A stretch of DNA of 64,000 bases from Actinomycetospora succinea. Its GTDB lineage: Bacteria > Actinomycetota > Actinomycetes > Mycobacteriales > Pseudonocardiaceae. The stretch's first letter is position 1; each line of letters begins with the position of its first letter. Both the position numbers and the translations under genes were made by a program. The notes under the pieces are model-generated. The model worked only from the letters and a program-made list of their open reading frames with translations, did no database searches and was not told the origin of the DNA. The stretch is taken from contig NZ_SNYO01000001.1 of NCBI RefSeq assembly GCF_004363095.1, positions 1,054,001 to 1,118,000 on the forward strand. Reading direction: 5' to 3'. Positions 1-8,460 of this stretch are shown here, piece by piece.

Positions 1-427
1 CCACGACCGTCGTGCCCGCGGCCCACGCGAACGAGCCCCAGGACGCGCTCTCGGGGCTCTGCAGCCGGAGGAGTCCCTGCAACGGCCCGAGCGCGAGCGA
101 GAAGGCACCCAGGGCGGCGGCGGTGGGCCAGGGCCTGCGCACGGCCAGGGAGAACGTGGCCACCGCCCCGGCCAGCCACGCCGACGTGCAGGGCACCGCC
201 AGCGCGTAGACGACGAGGGCGGAGCCCACCGGGGCGCGGCGACGGGCGAGGACCACGCCCGCCGCGGCGACACCGCCCGCGAGGTCGACCCACCACCATG
301 CCGGGGCCTCGCCCGGCGACGTCGCGGGGTCGACCCACAGCACGAGATAGGTGCCGAGCAGGGACAGGGCGACCGCGCCGGCGTCCCAGAAGCGCGGCGT
401 GGGCCCGGTGGTCGGCACGACGGCCAC
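1..427 (-). CDS. Membrane protein, N-terminal part (partial; sensor-kinase-like)
   Basis: The frame is open from a GTG at 427 to the window edge, so only about 142 N-terminal residues are seen. They form at least four hydrophobic segments separated by short Arg-rich turns, including an RRRAPVGSAL loop and an AVRRPWP turn. This pattern is common in the membrane sensing region of NarL-family histidine kinases (the HPK7-like group), but no kinase domain lies inside the window, so the assignment is an inference. It is divergent from the glycosyltransferase gene that starts at 550. A second in-frame GTG nine bases downstream is an alternative start. Confidence 0.5.
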   Translation of the reverse strand, partial: MAVVPTTGPTPRFWDAGAVALSLLGTYLVLWVDPATSPGEAPAWWWVDLAGGVAAAGVVLARRRAPVGSALVVYALAVPCTSAWLAGAVATFSLAVRRPWPTAAALGAFSLALGPLQGLLRLQSPESASWGSFAWAAGTTVV

Positions 428-549
428 GCTAGTGGCACCGTCCGACAGCGGCCTCGGTCGAAGGTCGATCAGGGCTCGTCCTTTCGGCGGGGGCATCCCG
501 GACGTCGCACCGTGGTGGGCGTCGCCCGCTCCTCGCGACGATCACTGCC

Positions 550-2016
550 ATGTCCGTCACGGAGGCCCCTGCGCCGGTCACGACGCCCGCACCCCGCCCC
601 CGGCACCGGCTCGCGCGCCGGCCCGTCGGCGTCGTCGCCGCCCTGGTGGCGACCGCGCACCTCGCCGTCGCGTGGCGGCCGGGGTGGTTCTTCGACGAGG
701 CCCTGATGCTCGCGATCGGGCGTGACCACCTCGACTGGGGCTCGGCCGACCAGCCGCCCGTGGCGCCGCTGCTCGCGGGGCTGATGGACCTCCTCGCCCC
801 GGGGAACGTCCTGGTCCTCCGGCTGCCGGCGATCGCGGCCACCGCCGCCTCCGTCGTCCTCGCCGCCCTGATCGCCCGCGAGCTCGGCGGTGACCGGCGG
901 GCGCAGACGCTCACGGCGATCGCGCAGGGGACCGGGCTCTGGCTCGCCATCGGCGGGCACTGGACGACGCCCTACACGCTCGAGCCCGTCCTCTGGCTCA
1001 CCCTGGGCTGGCTGCTCGTGCGCTGGTGGCGCGTGCGCGACGACCGCCTGCTCGTGGCCGTCGGCGTGGTCGTCGGCGTCGGGGCGCAGACCAAGTTCCA
1101 GATCCTGCTGCTCGCGGCGGTGCTGCTGGCCTCGGTGGCCGTGCTCGGGCCGCGCGCGATGCTCCGCAGCCGCCGACTGTGGGTCGGGGCCGTCCTCGCG
1201 GCCGCGATCGCCGCGCCGACGCTGGTCTGGCAGGCGCTCCACGGGTGGCCGCAGCTGCGGATGGGACCGGTGGTGGCCTCCGAGGCCGAGTTCCTCTACG
1301 GCGGGCTCTCCGGGGTCATGCTCGGGATGATCGCGGCCGCGGGCGTGATCGGCGTGCCGCTCGGTCTCTACGGTCTGTGGCGTCTCGTCCGTGACCCGCA
1401 CCTGGCCGAGCTGCGCTACCTCGCCCTCACGACGGTGGTGCTCTACGCGTTCTTCTCCGTGACGCTCGGCCGCCCCTACTACCTCGCCGGGCTCTACGGG
1501 CTGCTCGCCGCGGTGGGTGCCGTCGGGCTGCAGCGCCGCCGCGAGGCGGGGCACCGGCGGATGAGCTGGGTCGCGTGGCCCGCGACCGTGATCGGCGCCG
1601 CCGCGGCGATCGCGATGATGCCGCTCTCGACGGTGATGGCCGCGCCGGAGGTCGCCGACACCGTCGCGGGCGCGACCGTCCACGCCTACGACGCGCTGCC
1701 CGCGGAGCAGCGGGCGCGCACCGGGGTGATGGCCGAGTCGTACATCTACGCCGCCTACCTGGACGTCGCCGCGCCCGAGGACGCGCTGCCGCCCGCCCTG
1801 AGCAGCAACCGCAGCTACGGATGGTTCCCGCCGCCGAGCGACGACGTCGACGCGGTGCTCTACCTCGGATCGAGCGCCGACGAGCTGCGGCCGTGGTTCG
1901 CCGACGTCCGGCCCGTCGGGGCGGCCGGCACCGACGCGACGGTCTGGCTCGCGACCGGGCGGCTCGCGCCGTGGGAGAGCTTCTGGCCGACGTTGCGGCA
2001 CCTGGACGTGACGTAG
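550..2016 (+). CDS. GT-C family (GT39/ArnT-like) membrane glycosyltransferase
   Basis: A 488-residue integral membrane protein of the PMT_2/ArnT-like fold, which transfers sugars from polyprenyl-phosphate donors on the outer face of the membrane. After an Arg-rich cytoplasmic N-terminus and a first transmembrane segment comes the first-loop signature WFFDEALML (about residues 41-49) followed by DQPPVAPLLAGLMD, matching the acidic DE motif of GT-C enzymes. About ten further hydrophobic helices follow, then a soluble C-terminal region (about residues 370-488) with aromatic-rich YGWFPPPSDD. Substrate is not deducible. The start is the first ATG after the divergent promoter region. It is followed by a tiny gene on the opposite strand. 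Confidence 0.85.
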   Translation: MSVTEAPAPVTTPAPRPRHRLARRPVGVVAALVATAHLAVAWRPGWFFDEALMLAIGRDHLDWGSADQPPVAPLLAGLMDLLAPGNVLVLRLPAIAATAASVVLAALIARELGGDRRAQTLTAIAQGTGLWLAIGGHWTTPYTLEPVLWLTLGWLLVRWWRVRDDRLLVAVGVVVGVGAQTKFQILLLAAVLLASVAVLGPRAMLRSRRLWVGAVLAAAIAAPTLVWQALHGWPQLRMGPVVASEAEFLYGGLSGVMLGMIAAAGVIGVPLGLYGLWRLVRDPHLAELRYLALTTVVLYAFFSVTLGRPYYLAGLYGLLAAVGAVGLQRRREAGHRRMSWVAWPATVIGAAAAIAMMPLSTVMAAPEVADTVAGATVHAYDALPAEQRARTGVMAESYIYAAYLDVAAPEDALPPALSSNRSYGWFPPPSDDVDAVLYLGSSADELRPWFADVRPVGAAGTDATVWLATGRLAPWESFWPTLRHLDVT

Positions 2017-2018
2017 CG

Positions 2019-2144
2019 CTAGCGGCGGTTCTGGAACCACCAGCGCAGGAGCACGACGAGCGCCGCGACCAGGCCGAGCACGGCCACGATCGTGCCGAGC
2101 GTGCCCCCGGTGGGGTCGAGCGCGGCGGCGAGGAGGAGGGCCAC
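2019..2144 (-). CDS. Small membrane protein, 41 aa
   Basis: This short frame is convergent with the glycosyltransferase gene (2 bases between stops). It encodes a 41-residue peptide with one hydrophobic helix (LGTIVAVLGLVAALVVLL) ending in a basic RWWFQNRR tail, the look of a single-pass small membrane protein. The GTG start is preceded six bases upstream by TAACCT, a good actinobacterial -10 element, so the transcript could be leaderless. The peptide has no recognised family. Support rests on the hydrophobic pattern, the tight packing and the promoter match. Confidence 0.5.
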   Translation of the reverse strand: MALLLAAALDPTGGTLGTIVAVLGLVAALVVLLRWWFQNRR

Positions 2145-2254
2145 GGGCCGAGGTTACGCCGCGCGGTGTGCCCGGTTCGTGAGGTTCTCCGCGGCCGGTG
2201 CCGCCCGCGGGGAGGGCGGCGCCGGCCGGTCGGGTCGGACCTATCGTGGGGAAC

Positions 2255-2449
2255 GTGCGGCTGACCCACTTCCGGCAGTTGATGGACGACGAGTTCGGCA
2301 CCGTGCGCGCCGGCTCGATCGCCCGTGACCACGTCTTCGGCGGTCTGCGGGGACGCACCGTCGAGCAGGCCCTCGAGGACGGGGACGAGCCGCGCGACGT
2401 CTGGCGCGCGGTGTGCGCGGAGTTCGAGGTGCCGGTCGAACGCCGGTGA
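2255..2449 (+). CDS. DUF3046 family protein
   Basis: A 64-residue protein beginning (V)RLTHFRQLMDDEFG, followed by a GSIARDHVFGGLRGRTVEQAL core and ending EVPVERR. This is the DUF3046 family, a short acidic protein found almost only in Actinobacteria and typically encoded just upstream of recA, as here. Its function is unknown. The start chosen is GTG 2255 because the family begins at this VRL motif and because TATCGT lies seven bases upstream, as expected for a leaderless message; an ATG at 2198 would add a non-conserved leader. The stop codon lies inside a tandem repeat. Confidence 0.85.
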   Translation: MRLTHFRQLMDDEFGTVRAGSIARDHVFGGLRGRTVEQALEDGDEPRDVWRAVCAEFEVPVERR

Positions 2450-2497
2450 GGACGCCGGTGGGAGTGCCGGTGAGGACGCCGGTGGGAGTGCCGGTGA
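2443..2497. repeat. 24-bp tandem repeat, two full copies plus a partial third
   Basis: Two perfect copies of a 24-bp unit occupy 2443-2466 and 2467-2490, and a third copy starts at 2491 and breaks off after about seven bases. The unit itself is built from GACGCCGGTG and GGAGTGCCGG half-units. The DUF3046 stop codon lies in the first copy, so the repeat sits between that gene and the recA LexA box. It probably arose by slippage. Confidence 0.85.
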
Positions 2498-2533
2498 CCT
2501 GCCGACACGCCCGGGCCCGCCCGGGCTCCCCAC

Positions 2534-2549
2534 TCGAACACGTGTTCGT
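2534..2549. promoter_or_regulatory. LexA (SOS) box upstream of recA
   Basis: TCGAACACGTGTTCGT matches the actinobacterial/Gram-positive LexA operator TCGAAC-N4-GTTCGA with only the last base different. It lies about 165 bp before the recA start, the arrangement expected for LexA-repressed, DNA-damage-induced recA. Confidence 0.9.
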
Positions 2550-2713
2550 CTACCCTGCTCCGTACGGTCGTCCTGCGACGTCAGCGTCGCCGCCGTCCGT
2601 CCACAACCGTTCCGTCCGTCCCCAGGGCGACCGGCTCCGGCACCGCGATGTCGGACCCCCCGCCTACCGTCGGCGTCCGAGAGTCGACCCCTGACCCCGA
2701 AGGTGACATCCCC

Positions 2714-3754
2714 ATGGCACAGGCACCGGATCGCGACAAGGCGCTCGAGCTGGCCCTCGCCCAGATCGACAAGCAGTTCGGCAAGGGCTCGGTCATGCGG
2801 CTGGGCGACGAGGGCCGGGCGCCGGTCAACATCATCCCCACCGGATCGATCGCGCTCGACGTGGCGCTCGGGGTCGGCGGCCTGCCGCGCGGCCGCGTCG
2901 TCGAGATCTACGGCCCGGAGTCCTCGGGCAAGACGACGGTGACGCTGCACGCGGTCGCCAACGCCCAGGCCCAGGGCGGCATCGCGGCGTTCATCGACGC
3001 GGAGCACGCGCTCGACCCCGAGTACGCCAAGGCGCTCGGCGTCGACACCGACGCGCTGCTGGTCTCGCAGCCCGACACCGGTGAGCAGGCGCTCGAGATC
3101 ATGGACATGCTGATCCGCTCGAACGCGCTCGACGTCATCGTGGTCGACTCGGTGGCCGCCCTCGTGCCGCGCGCCGAGATCGAGGGCGACATGGGCGACA
3201 GCCACGTCGGTCTCCAGGCCCGCCTGATGAGCCAGGCGCTGCGCAAGATCACCGGTGCGCTGCACGCCTCGGGCACGACGGCGATCTTCATCAACCAGCT
3301 CCGCGAGAAGGTCGGCGTCATGTTCGGCTCGCCGGAGACCACCACGGGCGGCAAGGCGCTGAAGTTCTACGCCTCGGTCCGGCTCGACATCCGTCGCATC
3401 GAGACGCTCAAGGACGGCGCCGACGCGGTCGGCAACCGCACGCGGGTCAAGGTCGTGAAGAACAAGGTGGCCCCGCCGTTCAAGCAGGCCGAGTTCGACA
3501 TGATCTACGGCCACGGCATCTCGAAGGAGGGCTCGCTGATCGACATGGGCGTCGAGCAGGCGATCGTCCGCAAGTCGGGGGCCTGGTACACCTACGAGGG
3601 CGACCAGCTGGGGCAGGGCAAGGAGAACGCCCGCAAGTTCCTGCGCGACAACCCGGACGTCGCCCTCGAGATCGAGAAGCGCATCAAGGAGAAGCTCGGC
3701 ATCGGCCCCAAGCTCGACGCCGACGACAGCACGCCCGCCCCGGTCGACTTCTGA
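2714..3754 (+). CDS. recA: Recombinase RecA
   Basis: A 346-residue RecA of standard length without an intein. It forms ATP-dependent filaments on single-stranded DNA, catalyses strand exchange and stimulates LexA self-cleavage. Visible landmarks are the Walker A loop GPESSGKT (residues 67-74), the Walker B region [10 protein letters not shown], the L1/L2 DNA-binding loops ([29 protein letters not shown]), INQLREK and the [18 protein letters not shown]-type C-terminal core. The start is ATG 2714, preceded by the ribosome binding site AAGGTGA; an earlier in-frame ATG at 2648 adds residues absent from the family. A LexA box lies upstream and recX follows four bases after the stop. Confidence 0.98.
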   Translation: MAQAPDRDKALELALAQIDKQFGKGSVMRLGDEGRAPVNIIPTGSIALDVALGVGGLPRGRVVEIYGPESSGKTTVTLHAVANAQAQGGIAAFIDAEHALDPEYAKALGVDTDALLVSQPDTGEQALEIMDMLIRSNALDVIVVDSVAALVPRAEIEGDMGDSHVGLQARLMSQALRKITGALHASGTTAIFINQLREKVGVMFGSPETTTGGKALKFYASVRLDIRRIETLKDGADAVGNRTRVKVVKNKVAPPFKQAEFDMIYGHGISKEGSLIDMGVEQAIVRKSGAWYTYEGDQLGQGKENARKFLRDNPDVALEIEKRIKEKLGIGPKLDADDSTPAPVDF

Positions 3755-3758
3755 GCCG

Positions 3759-4409
3759 GTGGCGATCGGTCAGGGGGCCGGGCGGCGCCGGACGTCGCGG
3801 GGGCGCGCGCCGGAGCCGCCCGACCCCGACGGGCACGACGCGCAGGCGGATCCGCCCGCCGACCCCGCGTCGGTCGCGCGCACCATCTGCCTGAACATGC
3901 TCACCACGCGCGCCCGCTCCCGCGCGGAGCTGGCCGACGCGCTGGCCCGCAAGGACGTCCCGGACGACGTCGCCGGCCGCGTGCTCGACCGGCTCGCCGC
4001 GGCCAAGCTCGTCGACGACGCCGCGTTCGCGGAGCAGTGGGTGTCCTCGCGACACCGCCACCAGGGTCTGGGCAAGCGCGCGCTCGCCGGCGAGCTGCAC
4101 CGCAAGGGCGTCGAGCGCGAGACCGCCACCACGGCGATCGACGAGATCAGCCGCGACGACGAGCAGGCGCGCGCCCGGGCGCTGGTCGACCGGCGGCTGC
4201 CCTCGCTCGCCCGGTTCGACGACGCGGTGGCCGCGCGGCGCCTGGTCGGGATGCTCGCGCGCAAGGGCTACGACGCCGGCGTCGCCTACACGGTCGTGCG
4301 GGAGGCGCTGGCGCAGCGTTCGCCGACGGCGGCTCCGGAGGGTGAGGACGGCGCCGGGTCGCTCGACGACCTCCTGGCGGGCGCCGAGCCGGACGCCGAC
4401 GACCGCTGA
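3759..4409 (+). CDS. recX: Regulatory protein RecX
   Basis: A 216-residue RecX, which binds RecA filaments and restrains their ATPase and strand exchange. About 45 N-terminal residues are a basic, low-complexity extension (RRRTSRGRAPEPPDPDGHD). The three-helix RecX repeats follow: ICLNMLTTRARSRAELADAL, AKLVDDAAFAEQWVSSRHR and a third ending GYDAGVAYTVVREAL. The tail is acidic. The GTG start is four bases after the recA stop, so translation is probably coupled to recA and induced with it by DNA damage. Confidence 0.92.
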   Translation: MAIGQGAGRRRTSRGRAPEPPDPDGHDAQADPPADPASVARTICLNMLTTRARSRAELADALARKDVPDDVAGRVLDRLAAAKLVDDAAFAEQWVSSRHRHQGLGKRALAGELHRKGVERETATTAIDEISRDDEQARARALVDRRLPSLARFDDAVAARRLVGMLARKGYDAGVAYTVVREALAQRSPTAAPEGEDGAGSLDDLLAGAEPDADDR

Positions 4410-4443
4410 CGGTCCCGCGCGCCGCGGGCCACGACCGTCGGCG
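4405..4443 (+). terminator. Possible hairpin terminator after recA-recX
   Basis: GCTGACGGTC followed by CCCGCG can pair with CGCGGG and GACCGTCGGC with a four-base bulge. The hairpin overlaps the recX stop codon and has no T-run, as is usual for actinobacterial terminators. Confidence 0.4.
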
Positions 4444-4719
4444 GGCTGTCGGTACCGCCGGTCGCGGCCGTCACGCGCCCGTGCGCACGGAGAACGCCGC
4501 CGGTGGACCGGTCCCGATCACGGACGTGGCCATCGTCACGCCCCGGCACCGGGGTGACCCGGGCGACATCGGTATTCGACGCGTCGTAGTGTGCGGCGCA
4601 CCACAGAGCGTCGCGTCCGCGGGGTTCCGCACCGACACCGGCCGGCTCGGCCGGCGTCGCGACCCGCCGACGCCGCGTCTCCGCAGACGAGGACGACCCA
4701 CCAGGACAGGACCGGTGCC
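4444..4719. other. Intergenic region recX - succinate dehydrogenase operon
   Basis: About 276 bases without a convincing gene, holding the promoter and leader of the sdh operon. A strong hairpin occupies 4535-4558 (GTCAC/GTGAC outer stem, CCCCGG/CCGGGG inner stem). A possible -10 element TAGTGT lies at 4587-4592 but no well-spaced -35 is evident. Short minus-strand frames here have no family resemblance. Confidence 0.5.
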
Positions 4720-5556
4720 GTGACCACCACACACGACTCCGGGACGTACCGGCCGCCGGCGCCGGGACGCCCCGACATCCGACAGCGCACCCTGCGCACC
4801 GACCGCTGGTGGCTGCCGCCGCTGGCGAATGCGCTGGGGCTCGCGACCTTCGTCGTCTACGCGACGATCCGGTCGCTGTGGGGCGCGGCGTACTACGTCG
4901 AGGAGTACCACTACCTCTCGCCGTTCTACTCGCCGTGCGTGACCGCCTCCTGCGTCCCGGAGGCGAGCCACCTCGGCCAGTGGTTCCCCGCGCTGCCGTG
5001 GTTCCTGCCCTACGCGCTGGTCTCGCTGCCGTTCCTGCTCCTGTTCCGGCTGACGTGCTACTACTACCGGAAGTCGTACTACCGGGCGTTCTGGTCGTCG
5101 CCGCCGGCGTGCGCGGTCGCGGAGCCGCACACGAAGTACACGGGGGAGACGCGGTTCCCGCTGATCCTGCAGAACGCGCACCGGTACTTCTTCTACGTCG
5201 CCGGCCTGATCTCGATCCTCAACACCTACGACATGGTGCTGGCGTTCCAGAGCACCGACCCGGCCACGGGGCAGACGTCGTTCGGGATCGGGCTGGGCAC
5301 GATCATCCTGCTGATCAACGTGATCGGCCTCTGGCTCTACACGCTGTCGTGCCACTCGTGCCGGCACATCACCGGCGGGCGCCTCAAGCACTTCTCGAAG
5401 CACCCGGTGCGCTACCGGATCTGGACCGGCGTCTCGAAGCTGAACACGCGCCACATGCTGTTCGCGTGGATCACCATCGCCACGCTGATCCTCACCGACC
5501 TCTACATCATGCTCGTCTCGAGCGGCACCATCTCCGACCTGCGGATCGTGAACTGA
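4720..5556 (+). CDS. Succinate dehydrogenase (Sdh1-type) membrane-anchor subunit
   Basis: A 278-residue membrane protein with about five transmembrane segments (roughly residues 35-55, 90-112, 155-175, 190-212, 248-270). His-containing motifs near helices (LQNAHRYFFY, CHSCRHITGG, NTRHMLFAW) are plausible haem ligands. It is the first gene of a three-gene operon with SdhA and SdhB, the same order as the mycobacterial Sdh1 operon (Rv0249c-Rv0247c), whose anchor is a single polypeptide of similar length. It would anchor the complex and pass electrons to menaquinone. The start is GTG 4720, after GGACAGGACCGG; the stop overlaps the sdhA ATG by one base. Confidence 0.85.
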   Translation: MTTTHDSGTYRPPAPGRPDIRQRTLRTDRWWLPPLANALGLATFVVYATIRSLWGAAYYVEEYHYLSPFYSPCVTASCVPEASHLGQWFPALPWFLPYALVSLPFLLLFRLTCYYYRKSYYRAFWSSPPACAVAEPHTKYTGETRFPLILQNAHRYFFYVAGLISILNTYDMVLAFQSTDPATGQTSFGIGLGTIILLINVIGLWLYTLSCHSCRHITGGRLKHFSKHPVRYRIWTGVSKLNTRHMLFAWITIATLILTDLYIMLVSSGTISDLRIVN

Positions 5557-7553
5557 TGACCGACCCCGGAACCACCACAGCGTTCGAAGCGGCCCACGAA
5601 CCCCCGACCGCCGTCACCCACCACACCTACGACGTCATCGTCATCGGTGCCGGGGGAGCGGGCCTGCGGGCCGCGATCGAGGCCCGCCTGCGGGGCAAGC
5701 GGGTCGCGATCATCTGCAAGTCGCTGTTCGGCAAGGCCCACACGGTCATGGCCGAGGGCGGGATCGCCGCGTCGATGGGCAACGCGAACCCGCGGGACAA
5801 CTGGGAGGTCCACTTCCGCGACACCATGCGCGGGGGGAAGTTCCTCAACAACTGGCGCATGGCCGAGCTGCACGCCAAGGAGGCGCCGCAGCGGGTCTGG
5901 GAGCTCGAGACCTACGGCGCGCTGTTCGACCGCACGCCCGACGGCAAGATCAGCCAGCGCAACTTCGGCGGGCACAACTTCCCGCGCCTGGCCCACGTCG
6001 GCGACCGCACGGGCCTGGAGCTGATCCGCACCCTGCAGCAGAAGATCGTCTCGCTGCAGCAGGAGGACTTCGCGCGCACCGGCGACTACGAGTCGGACCT
6101 CAAGGTCTTCCACGAGTACACGATCACCGAGCTGCTCAAGGACGGCGACCGGGTCGCGGGCGCGTTCGGCTACCAGCGCCCCACCGGTGAGCTGGTCTGC
6201 TTCCACTCCGCGGCGGTCGTGCTCGCGACCGGCGGCGTCGGCAAGTCGTTCAAGGTCACCAGCAACTCGTGGGAGTACACCGGCGACGGCCACGCGCTGG
6301 CCATGCGCGCCGGGGCGAAGCTGCTGAACATGGAGTTCGTCCAGTTCCACCCCACGGGGATGGTCTGGCCGCCGAGCGTGAAGGGCATCCTCGTCACCGA
6401 GTCGGTGCGCGGTGACGGCGGCGTCCTCAAGAACTCCGACGGCGTGCGCTTCATGTTCAACTACATCCCCGAGGTGTTCCGCGAGCAGTACGCCACGAGC
6501 GAGGACGAGGGCGACCGCTGGTACACCGACGCGGACAACAACCGGCGCCCGCCGGAGCTCCTGCCCCGCGACGAGGTCGCCCGCGCGATCAACAACGAGG
6601 TCAAGGAGGGCCGCGGCTCGCCGGCCGGCGGCGTCTTCCTCGACGTCTCCAGCCGCATGCCGGCCGCAGAGATCACCCGGCGGCTGCCGTCGATGTACCA
6701 CCAGTTCAAGGAGCTGGCGGACGTCGACATCACCGCGGGCCCCATGGAGGTCGGCCCGACCTGCCACTACGTCATGGGCGGGGTCGAGGTCGACCCGGAC
6801 ACGGCGGCGTCGGCGGTGCCCGGGCTCTTCGCCGCGGGCGAGGTCGCCGGCGGCATGCACGGCTCCAACCGGCTCGGCGGCAACTCGCTGTCCGACCTGC
6901 TGGTGTTCGGCTGCCGCGCCGGCGCCGGCGCGGCGGCGTACCTGGACGGCCTGGCCAGCGTGCCGACGGTGTCCGACGAGTCGGTCACGGCGGCGCGCGA
7001 GGACGTCGAGCGCCCGATCCAGAACTCGGGCGGCGAGAACGCCTACACCGTGCACCAGGAACTGCAGCAGACGATGAACGACCTCGTCGGCATCATCCGC
7101 AAGGCCGACGAGATGGAGCTGGCGCTCAAGAAGCTCCACGAGCTCCGCGACCGGATCCCGCGCGTGGCGGTCGACGGCCGCCGCGCCTACAACCCGGGCT
7201 GGCACCTCGCGCTCGACCTGCGCAACATGCTCATGGTCAGCGAGTGCATCGCGATGGCCGCGCTCGAGCGGCAGGAGAGCCGCGGCGGCCACACCCGCGA
7301 CGACTACCCGACGATGGACGAGAACTGGCGCCGCGAGCTGCTCGTCTGCTCGCTGCAGGACGGCGAGGTGACCCTCGAGCACCAGGGCCAGCCCTCGATG
7401 CGGTCGGACCTCTTCGACCTGTTCGAGATGGACGAGCTGAAGAAGTACTACACCGGCGACGAGCTGGGCGGCCACCGCAGCGACGCCCCGGTCCGGAAGG
7501 ACGAGGTCAACGCCGACGACCCGGGCAGCGAGCACACGGGAGGGGGAGCGTAA
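5556..7553 (+). CDS. sdhA: Succinate dehydrogenase flavoprotein subunit
   Basis: A 665-residue flavoprotein oxidising succinate to fumarate in the TCA cycle at the inner face of the membrane. The Rossmann FAD motif is VIVIGAGGAGLRAA (about residues 27-40). The covalent-FAD histidine is His62 in GKAHTVMAEGG. The substrate-binding segment includes QFHPTGMVWP and the SVRGDGGVL loop, with the catalytic Arg region HGSNRLGGNSLSDLLVFG towards the middle. The C-terminal helical domain ends in a charged tail. The length and gene order fit the mycobacterial Sdh1 class. Start overlaps the anchor-gene stop (TGATG), and sdhB follows two bases after the stop, so all three are translationally linked. Confidence 0.95.
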   Translation: MTDPGTTTAFEAAHEPPTAVTHHTYDVIVIGAGGAGLRAAIEARLRGKRVAIICKSLFGKAHTVMAEGGIAASMGNANPRDNWEVHFRDTMRGGKFLNNWRMAELHAKEAPQRVWELETYGALFDRTPDGKISQRNFGGHNFPRLAHVGDRTGLELIRTLQQKIVSLQQEDFARTGDYESDLKVFHEYTITELLKDGDRVAGAFGYQRPTGELVCFHSAAVVLATGGVGKSFKVTSNSWEYTGDGHALAMRAGAKLLNMEFVQFHPTGMVWPPSVKGILVTESVRGDGGVLKNSDGVRFMFNYIPEVFREQYATSEDEGDRWYTDADNNRRPPELLPRDEVARAINNEVKEGRGSPAGGVFLDVSSRMPAAEITRRLPSMYHQFKELADVDITAGPMEVGPTCHYVMGGVEVDPDTAASAVPGLFAAGEVAGGMHGSNRLGGNSLSDLLVFGCRAGAGAAAYLDGLASVPTVSDESVTAAREDVERPIQNSGGENAYTVHQELQQTMNDLVGIIRKADEMELALKKLHELRDRIPRVAVDGRRAYNPGWHLALDLRNMLMVSECIAMAALERQESRGGHTRDDYPTMDENWRRELLVCSLQDGEVTLEHQGQPSMRSDLFDLFEMDELKKYYTGDELGGHRSDAPVRKDEVNADDPGSEHTGGGA

Positions 7554-7555
7554 GC

Positions 7556-8410
7556 ATGGGCTACCAGGCGCAGTTCAAGGTGTGGCGGGGCGACGCGGAC
7601 GGCGGCGACTTCGTCGACTACCGCGTCGAGGTCGAGGAGGGCGAGGTCGTCCTCGACATCATGCACCGGCTCCAGGCCACCCAGGCCGGCGACATGGCGG
7701 TGCGCTGGAACTGCAAGGCCGGCAAGTGCGGGTCGTGCAGCGCCGAGGTCAACGGGCGTCCGCGCCTCATGTGCATGACGCGCATGTCGACGTTCGGCGA
7801 GGACGAGGAGATCTCGGTCGCGCCGATCCGGACGTTCCCGGTGATCCGCGACCTCGTCACCGACGTGGACTTCAACTACGCGAAGGCCCGGGAGGTCCCG
7901 GCGTTCGCGCCGCCGGAGGGTGTCGCGCCCGGCGAGTACCGGATGAGCCAGGTCGACGTCGAGCGCTCGCAGGAGTTCCGCAAGTGCATCGAGTGCTTCC
8001 TCTGCCAGAACGTGTGTCACGTCGTCCGTGACCACGAGGAGAACAAGGAGCCGTTCTCCGGTCCGCGCTTCCTCATGCGCTTCGCCGAGCTGGACATGCA
8101 CCCGCTCGACGTGCGCAACCGCAAGGAGGACGCGCAGGAGGACGGCGGCCTCGGCTACTGCAACATCACCAAGTGCTGCACCGAGGTCTGCCCCGAGCAC
8201 ATCAAGATCACCGACAACGCGCTCATCCCCATGAAGGAGCGCGTCGTCGACCGGAAGTACGACCCGCTGGTCTGGCTCGGCAAGAAGATCTTCAAGCGGC
8301 AGGACCTCGAGCAGCGCGGCGCCACCGGCGCCCAATCGCTCGAGAACCCGGGCCCGGACAACGGGTCCGCGCTCGACGCCGACCGGATCGGCCCGGTCGG
8401 CACGACCTGA
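7556..8410 (+). CDS. sdhB: Succinate dehydrogenase iron-sulfur subunit
   Basis: A 284-residue electron-transfer subunit carrying electrons from SdhA to the quinone site. The N-terminal plant-type ferredoxin domain shows the [2Fe-2S] ligands Cys53, Cys58, Cys61 and Cys73 (CKAGKCGSC). The C-terminal domain holds CIECFLCQNVC (Cys144, 147, 150, 154) and YCNITKCCTEVCPEH (Cys202, 207/208, 212) for the [4Fe-4S] and [3Fe-4S] clusters. About 35 C-terminal residues after KIFKRQDL are a non-conserved tail. The start is ATG 7556, two bases after the sdhA stop, with GGAGGGGGAGCG as ribosome binding site. A strong hairpin follows. Confidence 0.95.
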   Translation: MGYQAQFKVWRGDADGGDFVDYRVEVEEGEVVLDIMHRLQATQAGDMAVRWNCKAGKCGSCSAEVNGRPRLMCMTRMSTFGEDEEISVAPIRTFPVIRDLVTDVDFNYAKAREVPAFAPPEGVAPGEYRMSQVDVERSQEFRKCIECFLCQNVCHVVRDHEENKEPFSGPRFLMRFAELDMHPLDVRNRKEDAQEDGGLGYCNITKCCTEVCPEHIKITDNALIPMKERVVDRKYDPLVWLGKKIFKRQDLEQRGATGAQSLENPGPDNGSALDADRIGPVGTT

Positions 8411-8417
8411 GATCCCG

Positions 8418-8458
8418 ACGCGACGGACCCGTGTCCCGAGGACACGGGTCCGTCGCGT
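8418..8458. terminator. Bidirectional hairpin terminator
   Basis: A perfect 18-bp inverted repeat (arms 8418-8435 and 8441-8458, loop CCGAG) lies between the convergent sdhB and the membrane-protein gene ending at 8461. There is no U-tract; its position and strength point to a shared terminator. Confidence 0.8.
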
Positions 8459-8460
8459 GT

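Noticed and set aside
2443-2497. CRISPR-like direct repeat
   Set aside because: The repeat is tandem without spacers and has only two copies.
469-2541. A 690-codon minus-strand frame opposite the glycosyltransferase
   Set aside because: Composition is Arg/Pro/Gly-dominated and it covers the whole membrane-protein gene and DUF3046 in antisense; no domain resemblance.
2648-2713. An earlier in-frame ATG for recA
   Set aside because: It would add 22 residues ([15 protein letters not shown]-like) not found in RecA and leave the good ribosome binding site before ATG 2714 unused.
2714-3754. An intein in RecA, as in some mycobacteria
   Set aside because: The protein is collinear with RecA and 346 residues long; no insertion.
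4471-5454. A minus-strand frame opposite the sdh anchor subunit and its leader
   Set aside because: The plus-strand protein has clear transmembrane helices and family-level gene order; the minus frame is Arg/Val-rich without structure.
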